Part shown: positions 8,876 to 19,143 of the stretch, in pieces
Position numbering within the stretch: position 1 is the stretch's first letter
Layout of the letters: each line of letters opens with the position of its first letter
Assembly (NCBI GenBank): GCA_022925895.1
Contig: JAKSYS010000785.1
Location: 1 to 25,730 of the forward strand
Reading direction: 5' to 3'
Length of the DNA stretch: 25,730 nucleotides
DNA from: Fragilaria crotonensis
Lineage: Eukaryota > Bacillariophyta > Fragilariophyceae > Fragilariales > Fragilariaceae
Program-made: the position numbers and the translations under genes
Notes under the pieces: generated by a model
Database searches by the model: none
What the model was told of the DNA's origin: nothing
Seen by the model: the letters and a program-made list of their open reading frames with translations, nothing else

Positions 8876-9261
8876 GGGTAGTAGTACGGCAGTTAACTAC
8901 CGGCTGGAACTGTACAGTACTCGGTCGTAGAGGATTACCGGTACAGAATAAATCTACTGAGGTTACTTGTACTTCATGACCTGAGGAGAATTAAGTATGC
9001 AATTGTACGGAGTATCGTACAAGAGAGAGAAATGAGCTCTGAGTACAGGACAGCACTCCGAGTACTCGAGTACTACGCGCGAAGCGACTTGAAGATGGTT
9101 GTTGAGAGTTGTGAGTACAAGGACCGACGTGAGAACACGACGACTGCAGACGACATCAAGAATTGAGACAACAACAACATCAACAATCTGATAGTCCGAT
9201 AACCATCATCATGAAATAAACGACTGCAACGCATATTACCGGCGGGGTGAAATCAATTGTA
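8876..9261. other. Intergenic region, GTAC-rich, upstream of the sulfotransferase
   Basis: This is the promoter side of the sulfotransferase gene. The tetramer GTAC occurs about ten times between 8884 and 9120, including GAGTACTCGAGTACT at about 9059-9073. The last 100 bp is rich in CAA triplets, like a 5' untranslated leader. No coding region was seen. Confidence 0.5.
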
Positions 9262-10484
9262 ATGACGACGAGAAACAAGTTGCTGAAAGGGCTTCGAATT
9301 TCCTTCGTTGTGCTCGTACTATGCAACGTTGATGTTCACGTGATGCTGAATTCCTTCTACTACACAAACACGCAACAGCAGTCCAGCACGAATGTCGACG
9401 CACTCGGGTAGACATAACTATCCCGAACACTTCCATTGCGATGGGGGAAGAAACGAAAACACTTGAAAGAACGAAAAGCGTTTCACGTGCGAAACAAAGA
9501 GCTTTTGTCCCACTTGTTCGTTGGCAGAATCCCGAAGAGTTGCGCATCGAGCGTAATGCTCCAGGGATGAGGTTGCATCGCAAGAAACCACCCACGGGAA
9601 ATAATACTCAAAACCAGGAAGTACGCAGTCAAGTAAAGCTCGAGCGACAACTCGACAACAAGAGTTCCCGCAAGGTTACTCTCCTTCCCTCAGATGCCCA
9701 TTACCAACAAGAATTGGGGACTGCATCGTGGGATCTTGCTCCGATTGTCGTTCCCGAATACAAACTGCTTTTCTTCACAATCCCGAAGGTCGGGTGTACT
9801 GTCTTCAAACAGCTATTTCGACGAATTGCACAGTGTCCTGACTGGCGCACGCATTCCATTCGTTTGCCTCATGACCCTTCCCTCAACAACTTGACCTATC
9901 TTTCCGACTATGATGTGGACGACGCGCTTCATATCATGACGAGCGATGAATGGACACGTGCAGTGTTTGTACGACATCCCATGAATCGCATCATCTCCGC
10001 CTACCTCAACAAGGCTGTGGATCATTCGTACAATGGTGGGAACTTATCCTACGTTGCTAAACAATGTTGCCCCCACCGCAATATTTGCGGACAGATGATT
10101 CTAAGTAGTTTCCAAACGTTTCTGCATGTGGCACATGAATGCTCCGATCCCCATTGGACAAGCCAATCGCGGCGTATGCACAGTAAGTACTGGCGCTACA
10201 TCAACTTTATTGGTCATTTGGAAACGGCAGAAGCCGATGCCAAGGTGTTGCTGGAACGAGTCGGTGCGTGGGAAGAGTATGGGGCCACAGGATGGGGAGT
10301 TAATGGAACTGAACCAATTTTTGCATCCAAGTCAACCATACTCCACACGACGAATCCGCAGGATCGCATGCATGACTTCTGCAGCAACGAGGCGGTGGCC
10401 TTGGTGAGAGCTCTGTACGCCGATGATTATCGGCATCCCTTGTTTGGTTTCCCTGACAATGGGATTTGCACAGAACCACGATAA
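9262..10484 (+). CDS. Golgi-type sulfotransferase (sulfotransferase family 2-like)
   Basis: The catalytic part is a 347-codon open frame from the ATG at 9441. FFTIPKVGCTVFKQLF (about residues 112-127) is the 5'-phosphosulfate loop of PAPS-dependent sulfotransferases. AVFVRHPMNRIISAY (about 173-187) is the 3'-phosphate site with Arg and Ser in place. Upstream, the ATG at 9262 opens a frame with a short basic start followed by a hydrophobic stretch (ISFVVLVLCNV), the classic type II signal anchor of Golgi carbohydrate sulfotransferases. Joining the two needs a short intron. Donor GTAGAC at 9408 and acceptor AG at 9469 (62 nt) or 9478 keep the frame, and give about 386 or 383 residues. The enzyme would move sulfate from PAPS to a sugar, as in diatom and other algal sulfated glycans; the acceptor is unknown. 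The family call is strong. The intron is inference. Confidence 0.85.
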
Positions 10485-10522
10485 GCTAGGATTAAAAGTG
10501 ACTGTACACTTGTCTATAGTTT

Positions 10523-13500
10523 TTAACTCTTATCAAACAAAGAGACAATCCTTCGCACTTCACTCGGTGGACTACCTTTCATCACGGCGCAGGCAAGCTC
10601 AGACAAGAAAACAACATCAGGTCCAACTGCCTCTAGATCCGATAGTACGGGATCGTTCATCCGCACCAGAATCGTAGCTACGACGGCATGGAATTGTTTT
10701 ACAACTTCTGAAAATTCAACTGGCAAGGGAGAGCACGTGCCGATTCCCTCCAACAGCAGCACCCTCCCTCGATGGCGCAACGCCACTGCTACACAAAGTG
10801 CATTCAATAGAAATTCGTCCGGCAGCGTCCCAGTTTCGACAATCTTGCTGACGAACTTCATGCAGCTGGTGACTTCGGCTCTCCGGTACCCGGAGATTTC
10901 CTCCAGATATTCTGCGTTCTCCTGATGAACTGATTTCACTTGGGACTGTTGCTTGGATGCTGGTAGAAAGGAGTAGTTCTTGCGTATCCTCACGCTTTCG
11001 TATTCTGGTCCATAGTTGATGAAGAGCTCCACCATTGACCCGTCCGCGGGTATTGTCAGATTACTGATCCTGCCCCCCAGCACGTAGTGCACCACGCCTT
11101 CGGGATCGTGCTCCGCGTGCACCGAAGGGTTTTCCTCCATTTTGCACTCGTTCACGTAAGCTGGGATATGCTGCGCAGCAATGCTATGCAAATCGCCGGT
11201 CCAATCGTCCGTAATGTCGAATTGCGATGACACTCGTGTTGGACCAGCGTCAAATGTCCACTCCTCACACTTCAAACCCATGATGAAGTTCTTCACCAAG
11301 AAGACACACTCTTCCTTCAGATCCCCTTGACGAAAAGGTGCATAAACCCCCAGATCCAACATTTCCCCCTTCCTGAGGCTCAAGCTGGTGCAAGTTGGCA
11401 CCAGCGAGGTGCATCGGAGAAATACCCCAAATCCAGCATTGGGAATGGTTGATGGCCCAACTGAAAAAACTAACTGGTACGCGTTCCAAACGAGAGTTAG
11501 ACGAGGAAGCTCCTTGCCGTCCGGACCCATGACAAGCTCCTCTGTGCGCATGTCTGGTGTCAGCCATCGACGGCATGGTGCTGAGACAAGTGACTCCTCA
11601 AGTACAAGCGGCTCATGTTTTGAAGCATACGCCAAATACCCCCCGAGTGCCCACTCCAGGGACATCGTTGTAGTGGGCTCTATGCTCCATTCACGAAAGG
11701 GTCTCATCCTTTCAACACCTTTTATGGACTCCTCGTTGTAAGTCACCGTAAATGTCACATCATTCTCGTCAAGGCTGTTGCGCTCGCACGAGGTTATCAC
11801 GCCATAGATGACCTTGTTCCGGCCACAGACATCAGTCCACTCCTGGCAGTATTCTTTTCCAACCAAAAAATGCGAGTCGTCTTTCCAAATCAAGGAACCG
11901 CCGACGTGGGTCACAAACTTAAACCTTGAAGCCTCGGCATCAGTTATCTGGCCATGACAACGATCCCACGCGTCTTGTACCGAATTTAGTTCATCTCCGC
12001 AAGGCGAACCGCCAACGTGGGTCACAAACTTCAACCTTGAAGCCTCGGCATCATCTATCTGGCCATGACAACGATCCAACGCGTCTTGTACCGAATTTAG
12101 TTCATCTCCGCAAGGCGAAATTAGGGTCACGACAGACCCTACCCCAGAGACAAAGGTCCAACCTACCGGTAAACCTGGTGCACTCTGTTTCTTCAGGTCC
12201 TTGTGGATCAAACGGCACATCTGACACAGGATCAAAAACATCCGAAAAACTGAGTTAGAGCATTCTCCGTACGACGGCTCTGAGGCAGACTGACTTACCT
12301 TCCGGAGACAACACTTAATTCCCCCTGCAACCTTTCTTCTGTTGTGTCTACAAGACGCGCAACGCGAACAGTCCTTTTTGGTGCATGAAGGACACGCTTT
12401 ACACCGCATCTTGTACAACTCCGCGGGAGTTAACCTCGTGTCCGTCTTACGAATCTTGACCTGTGGAATACTTAATTTTTTCTCCGGAGGATACACTCCC
12501 ATCCTCTCATGATACCCAGATTCCGTGTATATGTTACCCTCTTCTGCGACATCCTCTGTGTCAGATACATCATCCAGGTAATCCCCGTCCTCAAATTGGA
12601 CTGCATAATGAACTTTTCCACAAACATCCGTTCGCTTGTCAACAATATCACCCCAATAGTAGGAACCGTTGGAAAACTTGCAGTATACTCTGGATCCGAT
12701 ATCCTTGCGTGACGAAAGCTCACGTTTCACAATGGCAGTCGACTGCCTCGCTCGCTTCTTAGATTTCGTGCTCGGTGTCTTGTACGTCGGTTGTTTTATA
12801 CTATCATTTTCGAGAATGGGTTCACCAATATGTGCATGAAACTCTCGTTTCAACCCCGACGCTCTCGATGAAAACTCTCCTATTGCCACCTTTATCGCAG
12901 CATCAACAGTACGAAAGTAACTTTGCTGAGGACTGACAAATATGAGTTCATCTTTTGAATTCCTGTACTCTCTTGTAAAATAGAACATCCACCCGTACGG
13001 AAACCCAACAGCTGTTTGTGCCTTTTTGTAACTGGAAATGTTGAGACACATCTAACGACGAGAGGGTAGTGAGAGAGAGGCGATGATGGCGGCGACACGG
13101 AAAGCAAGGGGATCGACCATTTTGCTTCCGAACGTACCTTTCGAAAGCAAACACCTCGCGGCCACGCGGGCTTGGTCAAGAAACGCAAACAGCTAGCGCA
13201 TTTTCGACAGTCTGGTTTTCGGCACATGGTACATTGTTGGCATCGTCCTTGGAACAGTTCTTGGGGACTCATACGGTCTGTCCGACGAAGGTCACGTAGA
13301 CCCGCAGAGGCGCGGCGGGAGGAGGTCCTTGTCCTTCTGGTATCGTTACCACGCACACCATTCGGGACGGAAACTCGTTTGGTATCAAGGCTATCCATGT
13401 TCATGTTGAAGCCCGAAATGTCGTTATCATCACTGCAATTAGATCCGCTAATGGTATCTTTGATCCACAGACGGGGCCGTGTATGCAACATCTCTGAACC

Positions 13501-13875
13501 ATGAGCTGCAGACTCGTCAACACTAAGCGAATCGGCAGGGTCGACGGCAGCATCCATGCCAACATTACCATTGTCCAATGGACAACCAGAATGGCCATTA
13601 CACGTTTGAACATGACTGAGCCCTTCCTCATTGGTAGCAAACACTGCGTTCGAACAAACACACGTGTATTCAACGAATTCATTTTCAACACTTTCATCCT
13701 TTGTTGGTACTTCTATTTCGATTGGTACTGTCCGTGCACTCACGGTTGACTGTGTCTGGATTGTTGTGGTCAATGGTGGAGACTGTGGTACTAGATCAAA
13801 TGCGATCTCTGCTGGCACATTCGGCATTTTCGAATCCCGGGCATCAGAGTGCCCATTAACATCGGCAGTGTCCAT
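10523..13875 (-). CDS. CXXC / MBD-like / Tudor-like / SET multidomain chromatin protein, three exons
   Basis: Exons are 13875-13138, 13051-12299 and 12220-10523, giving 1062 residues. Introns of 86 nt (GTACGT..TTAG) and 78 nt (GTAAGT..TCAG) are both phase 0. Each removal creates the last CxxxxC of a CXXC zinc finger: finger 1 Cys 212, 215, 218, 223, 226, 229, 243, 248; finger 2 Cys 463, 466, 469, 474, 477, 480, 494, 499. After each finger comes a GFPYGW or GLPVGW segment with a later I-SP (about 262-305 and 512-550), resembling the MBD/TAM fold. Tudor-like segments are at about 364-411 (RVYCKFSNGSYYWGDIV) and 613-670. A SET-like domain spans about 747-917 (NAGFGVF, YVNECKMEENPS, ELFINYGPEYES). 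A C-x-C-x13-H-x3-C pattern near residue 71 may be another zinc site. CXXC and MBD domains read CpG state, and SET domains methylate lysine. The N-H-x-C signature is altered, so activity is doubtful. Protein function is inferred. Confidence 0.87.
11895..12116 (-). repeat. In-frame 111-bp tandem duplication inside the SET gene
   Basis: Two units, 11895-12005 and 12006-12116, differ at five of 111 positions. Each encodes 37 residues (from SPCGDELNSV to FVTHVGG) following the second MBD-like start. The unit length keeps the frame, so the duplication lengthens the protein without breaking it. Confidence 0.92.
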
Positions 13876-16160
13876 GATCTATGCAAACAGTCAGAGAGAC
13901 TCTATCGTTGAGGATGTATTTGGGCCCTTCTACCAACGAAGCATTGGGTGTTGAATCCTAGAGTCGTTGCTTGCCCCACGTATCATACAAGGTACCATGG
14001 GACCAGGGAGTGATAACTATAATGCGACGGAGACGAGGCCAAGCAACGCGAAAAATCGGAACCAGGCTGGGATTCTTGGGAGAAGAGACAAAGGGCATTA
14101 TTGGATCCGCATACAGTACCGGTACGAATATGATAGCGTAGAAGTGGACTAAGAATTAATGGGCGTATAAACAATGCACCAATCAAAATCGTCTGATACG
14201 TCACCATTTTTACAGGGAGACCCTCGGCTTCTATTCGCATATTGTTGACAGTCTGAAACTCGTAATAACCTTAGGAATTGGTGTACATTTGATAGGGATT
14301 TACTCTCCAAGTATGGTTACTTGTGCCAATTGATATCCTCATTACATCAAAAATTTAGATAGTAAATTTCACAAGGCAGAATCCTTCTACATCTCTCCTG
14401 TCATTCCTTCTTTTAATAATGGGATTCAGTCACCGTGGCGAATGGATTATTCCATGCTCACAAAATGCGGCAATTTGCTTGTCAACACATCAATTCGACA
14501 ATAAAGTTCATTTATAGAGCATCACCATTGTCTTGTTTAGAAGCAATCCTCATTGCTGCTTTTGAATGTGATAGGAGAGAAGATAGTTGCAGAAGGTTAT
14601 CCTTATCATTTTGTCCAAATGTAGTATGAATAGAACTAGCAACAGTGAACATGAGGAATTAGAGGCAGGATGACGAGATAAAGTGTTGTCAACAAATTCC
14701 ATGTAACCATTGCCAATGTGAGTGCAATTGTACTTGATTTGACCACAAAAATGAGCATGGCTTGACAATTGTTATTGGATGATGATGCTGTGAGCGACCC
14801 CTTTAGATTCAGAAGCAAAAACTCCTTTCATGAGGTGTCAGACGATAAGCTCTGGCTGTGACTTTCTGTTTTCCTTGCTGGAATTAAAGAGAAAAATGCA
14901 GTTCTTAAAGATGGTCGCCATTCTGCTCCTTTCAACTCTCTTTTGCCTTTATTGGTACTTTGCTAGTCAACATGCTAAACCAGCCACGTTGAATTTTCCA
15001 TGACATGGAACAATTCTTCAGTTGTCAACAAAACTAAAGTTGCACCAGTGTCAAAGCAATGGTGTTGGGTGCTACGTATACCCTTACCTTGCAGTGGCTA
15101 GTACCTTTGAAACCCCACTCTGTTTCATCATCTTCACAGTTCACAGCTATGATTGGGGGTTCATTCATGGGACATTGAGCCAGACATGTTATTTATGACC
15201 AGCAACAGCCAGATGCTGTAAACAGACACAGACATATCTGCAAAGCATGAACCCTGTATGCTTGGCAATCACAGTATAAACGGAAGACAAGAACATGATT
15301 CCTATTGTTGACCGAAAGTAGGATGATGCAAACACTTTACACATGATGGCAGTGTTGGACGAGATGACCTAGATGGTGAAGGCACCAGCATAAATCTAAA
15401 ATGTGCTGATCTTCTCGCATATCCACAATCAACACATTGTTGTGGGTATCAATACTAGTGTCCACCAGTGTCTTAAAAGCTCTGTGGAAAGCACAAATGT
15501 TGAGTGTTAAGGTATGAGTCACCAGTTGTGTGGGGTTTTTGCATGTATCACAATTATTGTTTGTTTTAGTAGAACTTTCAGGCAGCCTTAAAGCTTATTA
15601 TCATGCTACTAATTGCCAAAAAATTTATCCTTGCAACAGCCAGCACTCCTTAGATAACCAGTCACCAACTTTTCTGATTGCGTTGCCAATGGTAGCCTCT
15701 AAATTGATTACTATTTGTATCTGGTTGACAACAATTTGATTAACAGTAGCTACTAATACAACCTACTAGCTAGTACCTCCATTGTTATAGATTGACTCTA
15801 TCTATAGCTAGTCTTAGTAAGTCCTAACACTCCTACCTAGTACTGTATCAAGTAGACACTTATGGTTATCACAACTCGCTATCGCAAAGTAGAAGCTAGA
15901 TTCTTGACGAACAACTTCTAGAAGATCAACTATTTATCACCGCCGTAACTGATTGACTATTTGTCACTGCTGCTTCTTGATCCTTCATTGCTTTTCTTAG
16001 ACGTGTGTTGCTGAAAAATGTAAGCATGTCCACTTGCAGCTTCCGTTCCTGCTGCATCAATGTGAATGCTGACTTCACGTCCAATCATTATCCCCTAGCA
16101 CTAGTTAGAGGGGCCTTGATTAGCTAGGACGCTCACTTTCTTTATCGACTGCCTCAGTAT
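13876..16160. other. Long region without an intact gene
   Basis: The first 250 bp is the promoter side of the CXXC/SET gene. The rest shows short readable stretches in the plus frames between many stops, for example around 14690-15230, which may be an old decayed coding element, but I could not match it to a family. No RNA gene was seen. Confidence 0.45.
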
Positions 16161-16650
16161 GCGGAGTGGCTAGTGGCTTCAGTCTGATCACTGCCTTGAA
16201 TGGAGAGTGGGTTCATGTCCAATCACCACCTTAAATGGAGAGTGGCTTCACATCCAATCACTACCTCTGATGGAGAGTGGCTTCACCTTGGATCACCACC
16301 TGTAATGGAGAGTGGCTTCACCTTGGATCACTACCTCTACTAATGAGAGTGAGGGGGTGCATGTCCTATTGCCACCTCTAATTGAGTCCACATCCAATCA
16401 CCACCTCAAATGGAGAGTGGCTTCACCTTGGATCACCATCTCTACTGCTGGAGAGTGACTTCATGTCTGATCATGACTTCTATTGGAGAGTGGCTTCAAC
16501 GTTGATCACCAACTCTAATGGAGAGTGGCTTCATGTCCAATCATCACGTCTAATGGAGAGTAGCTTCACATCCAATCACTAGCACCTCGAAAGGAGAGTG
16601 GCTTCACGTCCAATCATCACCTCTAATGGAGATTGGCTCATATCATATAT
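16161..16650 (+). repeat. Minisatellite, about 14 units of 35 bp
   Basis: The unit is close to TGGAGAGTGGCTTCAC, then RTCCAATCACC, then ACCTCTAA. Most units are exactly 35 bp and some carry three extra bases (CTA or similar) before the next TGG. One unit (about 16381) has lost its start. Unit sequences vary (TCCAATC or TTGGATC in the middle), so the array is not newly made. It is not a CRISPR: there are no unique spacers between conserved repeats, and the host appears eukaryotic. The 35-bp unit does not keep a reading frame. Confidence 0.9.
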
Positions 16651-18285
16651 CACAACCTTATTGCTGGTTGGTTGTTGATTCTGGATTTGAATACTGAGAC
16701 TCGTTTTATACTAGTCACTCGCTCATCCTATGCTCTTGTAATGAACACAGGTGTAAACAGAAGTATAAAAACCCGTGAAGTGGCTGCATAACCACTTGAC
16801 CAAGCACATCCAACGGAAGATGAAGAAATTAAATGTCATCAACAACAAGACAATCCATCCGTATCAGTGGGGCTGCAGATATGCTGCACATAATTTAGTC
16901 AACATAACTGCATATAAGAAGGAAGGAAAATCAATACTGCTGGATTTTGTTTACGTATTAATTTCTAGTAGTCTGCTACTAAGTTTATAAACTTTTAGAC
17001 TGACGAGTTAGGTAACATATTCCTCCTGAAAAATTGAGGAGCCATTACGAGTAGTACAGTAGTCACAAATGAGATTTTGAATACTGTAAGCAGCAGTCCA
17101 TTTGATTGGTGAAAACAATGAAAATCATCATTGACGGATAAAAAGACATTCAAATGACGTTGCCCATGTGTTCACAATTACGGTGCAATCCTGTTAGAAC
17201 CACCACATGAACACAAAACAAGCAAGGGAATTCAAATTTCAAAACAAGAATTACAGTTGTTGGGAGACAGCAAACGAATTAAACGTAAGCATGAAAATGT
17301 GGTGGTGGCATCAAAAATGGGAAACATACATGAACAGGACAAAAGGAACACCACCCAGACAAACAACAATGACTAGATTAATTGAAACCAGCTGAATGAA
17401 CTCATTTTCGATTCCCTTGACAGTGCAGGAAACCAAAATCCAGCATGGTCCAATCACAAGATACATCAAATCTCCATTAGTGGTGGTCAAGCAGGAAATT
17501 GAGTGCCACCATGCAGGGGGAGCAACCCAAAATCCATCATTGCTCTCCATGTAGATGTCATTACTAGCCGGTGCAATGTGACTCATTATTCTGAGGTGGT
17601 CAACAAGCAGGATGCCATAGATACCAGCACGAACGCCAAGAAGGAAGCAGTTGCCACTCAACATACAATTCGAGGAAAACGCTCGAAAATGTCGGAAAGT
17701 GGACCGCTCATGTGAGGAATTCCACAAACAACACGAGGCAAGCAACGATGGACTCGGCATGCTGTAGCAACCTATCAAGTCAGATTGTCAAAAATGCTTG
17801 GAGGCACGGTGATTACTCCTGGTTTCCACCAGTGTGATGATAATCAGTTACAGTTGTATCACTATGCCAACAATGCAAGTATTTGTACTGTATTGTATCA
17901 TGAAGAATACATGAATAAATGTCCTAATGATGACCGTTTAATGAATGTCCGATGACCAATGACCGTTGGTGAATGACCAATGAATAACAATGTCCAATGA
18001 CCCCAGAGGAATTGTGGCTTGTGTAGACTTGTCGGACCTATTGAGTTGATCTTACCTAGGAACATTCAAGAATGCAGTCATGGCTACCAATGACCAATCA
18101 ATGCAGTCTTCTTCTGTATCAATGACTTGGGTTCCATTCATGGTGGCTCACTTCAGAAAATTCATTTCATACTGCTCACAACACAATTGTTTGACTTTTG
18201 TTGAAGCCCTTTCCCTGATATTTGCACAGCACTTGTTAGTTCTGGTAATCGGCGGGAAAAACATCTCCCAACATGCCTCCAGCAT
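16651..18285. other. Region without an intact gene
   Basis: A/T-rich and full of stops. A cluster of the word AATGACC or close variants lies at about 17930-18000. Around 17500-17720 the plus strand reads 70 codons and the minus strand 155, overlapping; neither resembles a known protein. Confidence 0.4.
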
Positions 18286-18516
18286 TTGCTTGCGCTCCCG
18301 CCCTTGCCATTGAAGGACTCCTGGACTAATCCAAGTCCAAACATGCCAAGATATACAAGAGTGGCTGGAATCCGTCAAGTCTCTGATGACCCCTTTGATT
18401 GTGAACCTGAAGGTCTCTACCACCAGTTCCTCAAGGACGTTCATGACAGAGCCAAGGAGATGGGTGGACTGAAGGCATACTCAAGGTCACTTTCAATGTT
18501 TTCCACATTCTCCTGA
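18286..18516 (+). pseudogene. Possible remnant of a coding exon
   Basis: A 76-codon stretch has protein-like composition in its middle part (PNMPRYTRVAGIRQVSDD, then DPFDCEPEGLYHQFLKDV). It has no clear start, and it runs into the decayed SET-like fragment on its right. I do not recognise the family. It may be a displaced exon or chance. Confidence 0.3.
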
Positions 18517-18799
18517 TGTACAGATTTAGCCTGGGACAGTTGTTCCGCCACAGGCAGAGAAGTGTAGTTCCTTCAGATTCTTACTTGCTCGTATTTGGAC
18601 CATAGTAGTTGATGAAATGCTCCTTCATGGACCCATCCGCGGGTATAGTAGTCAATCACTGACGCTAGTATCCAGCATGTAATGCAATACACCTTGAGGA
18701 TTGTGCCCTGCGTACACAGTCCTGATGTACAGATTTAGCCTGGGACAGTTGTTCTGCCACGGGCAGAAAAGTGTAGTTCCTTTAGATCCTTACTTGCTC
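18508..18799 (-). pseudogene. Decayed copy of the SET-domain end of the CXXC/SET gene
   Basis: The DNA from 18508 to about 18718 aligns, in the same orientation, with 10915-11122 inside exon 3 of the gene at 10523-13875. Shared blocks include TTCTCCTGATG, ACCCRTCCGCGGGTAT, CCATAGTAGTTGATGAA (versus CCATAGTTGATGAA) and GTAGTTC. Read on the minus strand it gives YEQVRI-stop-RNYTSLP against YESVRIRKNYSFLP, then SQAKSVHQEN against SQVKSVHQEN. There is an in-frame stop and small insertions, so this is a dead paralogous fragment about 5 kb from its relative's 5' end. Part of it is repeated at 18720-18799. Confidence 0.85.
18511..18799. repeat. 80-bp direct repeat within the SET-like remnant
   Basis: Copy 1 is 18511-18590 and copy 2 is 18720-18799. 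They differ at about five positions. Both contain the in-frame stop at the same codon (TGA in one, TAA in the other), so the duplication probably came after inactivation. Confidence 0.9.
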
Positions 18800-19143
18800 A
18801 TCAGAAGGCCGTTTTTGTTAACTATTTTCTTTGGTGTTAAGTGTTACCATTTTTTTATCAGTTAGATTTTACTTCTTAACAGAAATGGTAACTTGAACAA
18901 TAAAATACTACTTCTACCATATATTGTAAGTTTGGATAATTTATTTAAAAATAAAGCACGCTTTAGTTACCATTTATTTTTACTCAAGTCAATGACATAT
19001 ATTGTAATTATGCAATTCATGTTAAGTCAAAGTTACATTTTATGTTGATTAATTGATTAGGTTATTCATCTTAATACAACAGATATTGTTCATACGAAAG
19101 TCATTCTATTGCATTTTTAAGTGGATGGCAGTAAAACAAACTC
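18800..19143. other. AT-rich spacer with repeated GTTACCATTT words
   Basis: Very A/T-rich. GTTACCATTT occurs at 18843-18852 and 18966-18975, and its reverse complement AAATGGTAAC at 18883-18892, so two alternative hairpins are possible. It lies just downstream of the pseudogene at 19144-20765 and could be the edge of a mobile unit, but no matching end was found on the other side. Confidence 0.45.

Noticed and set aside
5276..8887. Longer transposon ends including the GTACTA words outside the TA
   Set aside because: The spacing to the conserved repeat differs by five bases between the sides and GTAC is common around here, while TA next to TGGCTGG fits the transposase class better. Not fully excluded.
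10523..13051. 842-codon minus frame read as a complete protein starting at the ATG at 13051
   Set aside because: That ATG lies exactly after a TTAG acceptor. Its second codon supplies the last Cys of the CXXC finger encoded upstream, so it is the start of exon 2, and intron 2 is retained in this reading.
12892..13875. 327-codon minus frame read as a complete protein
   Set aside because: After the donor at 13137 it only translates intron and out-of-frame exon 2. The CXXC finger would lack its last Cys.
16161..16650. CRISPR-like array
   Set aside because: The repeats are contiguous with no unique spacers and vary among themselves, and the host is a eukaryote. It is a minisatellite.
17311..17778. 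155-codon minus open frame
   Set aside because: Cys- and Trp-rich composition without known motifs, overlapped by a plus frame of similar quality. No splice or family support.
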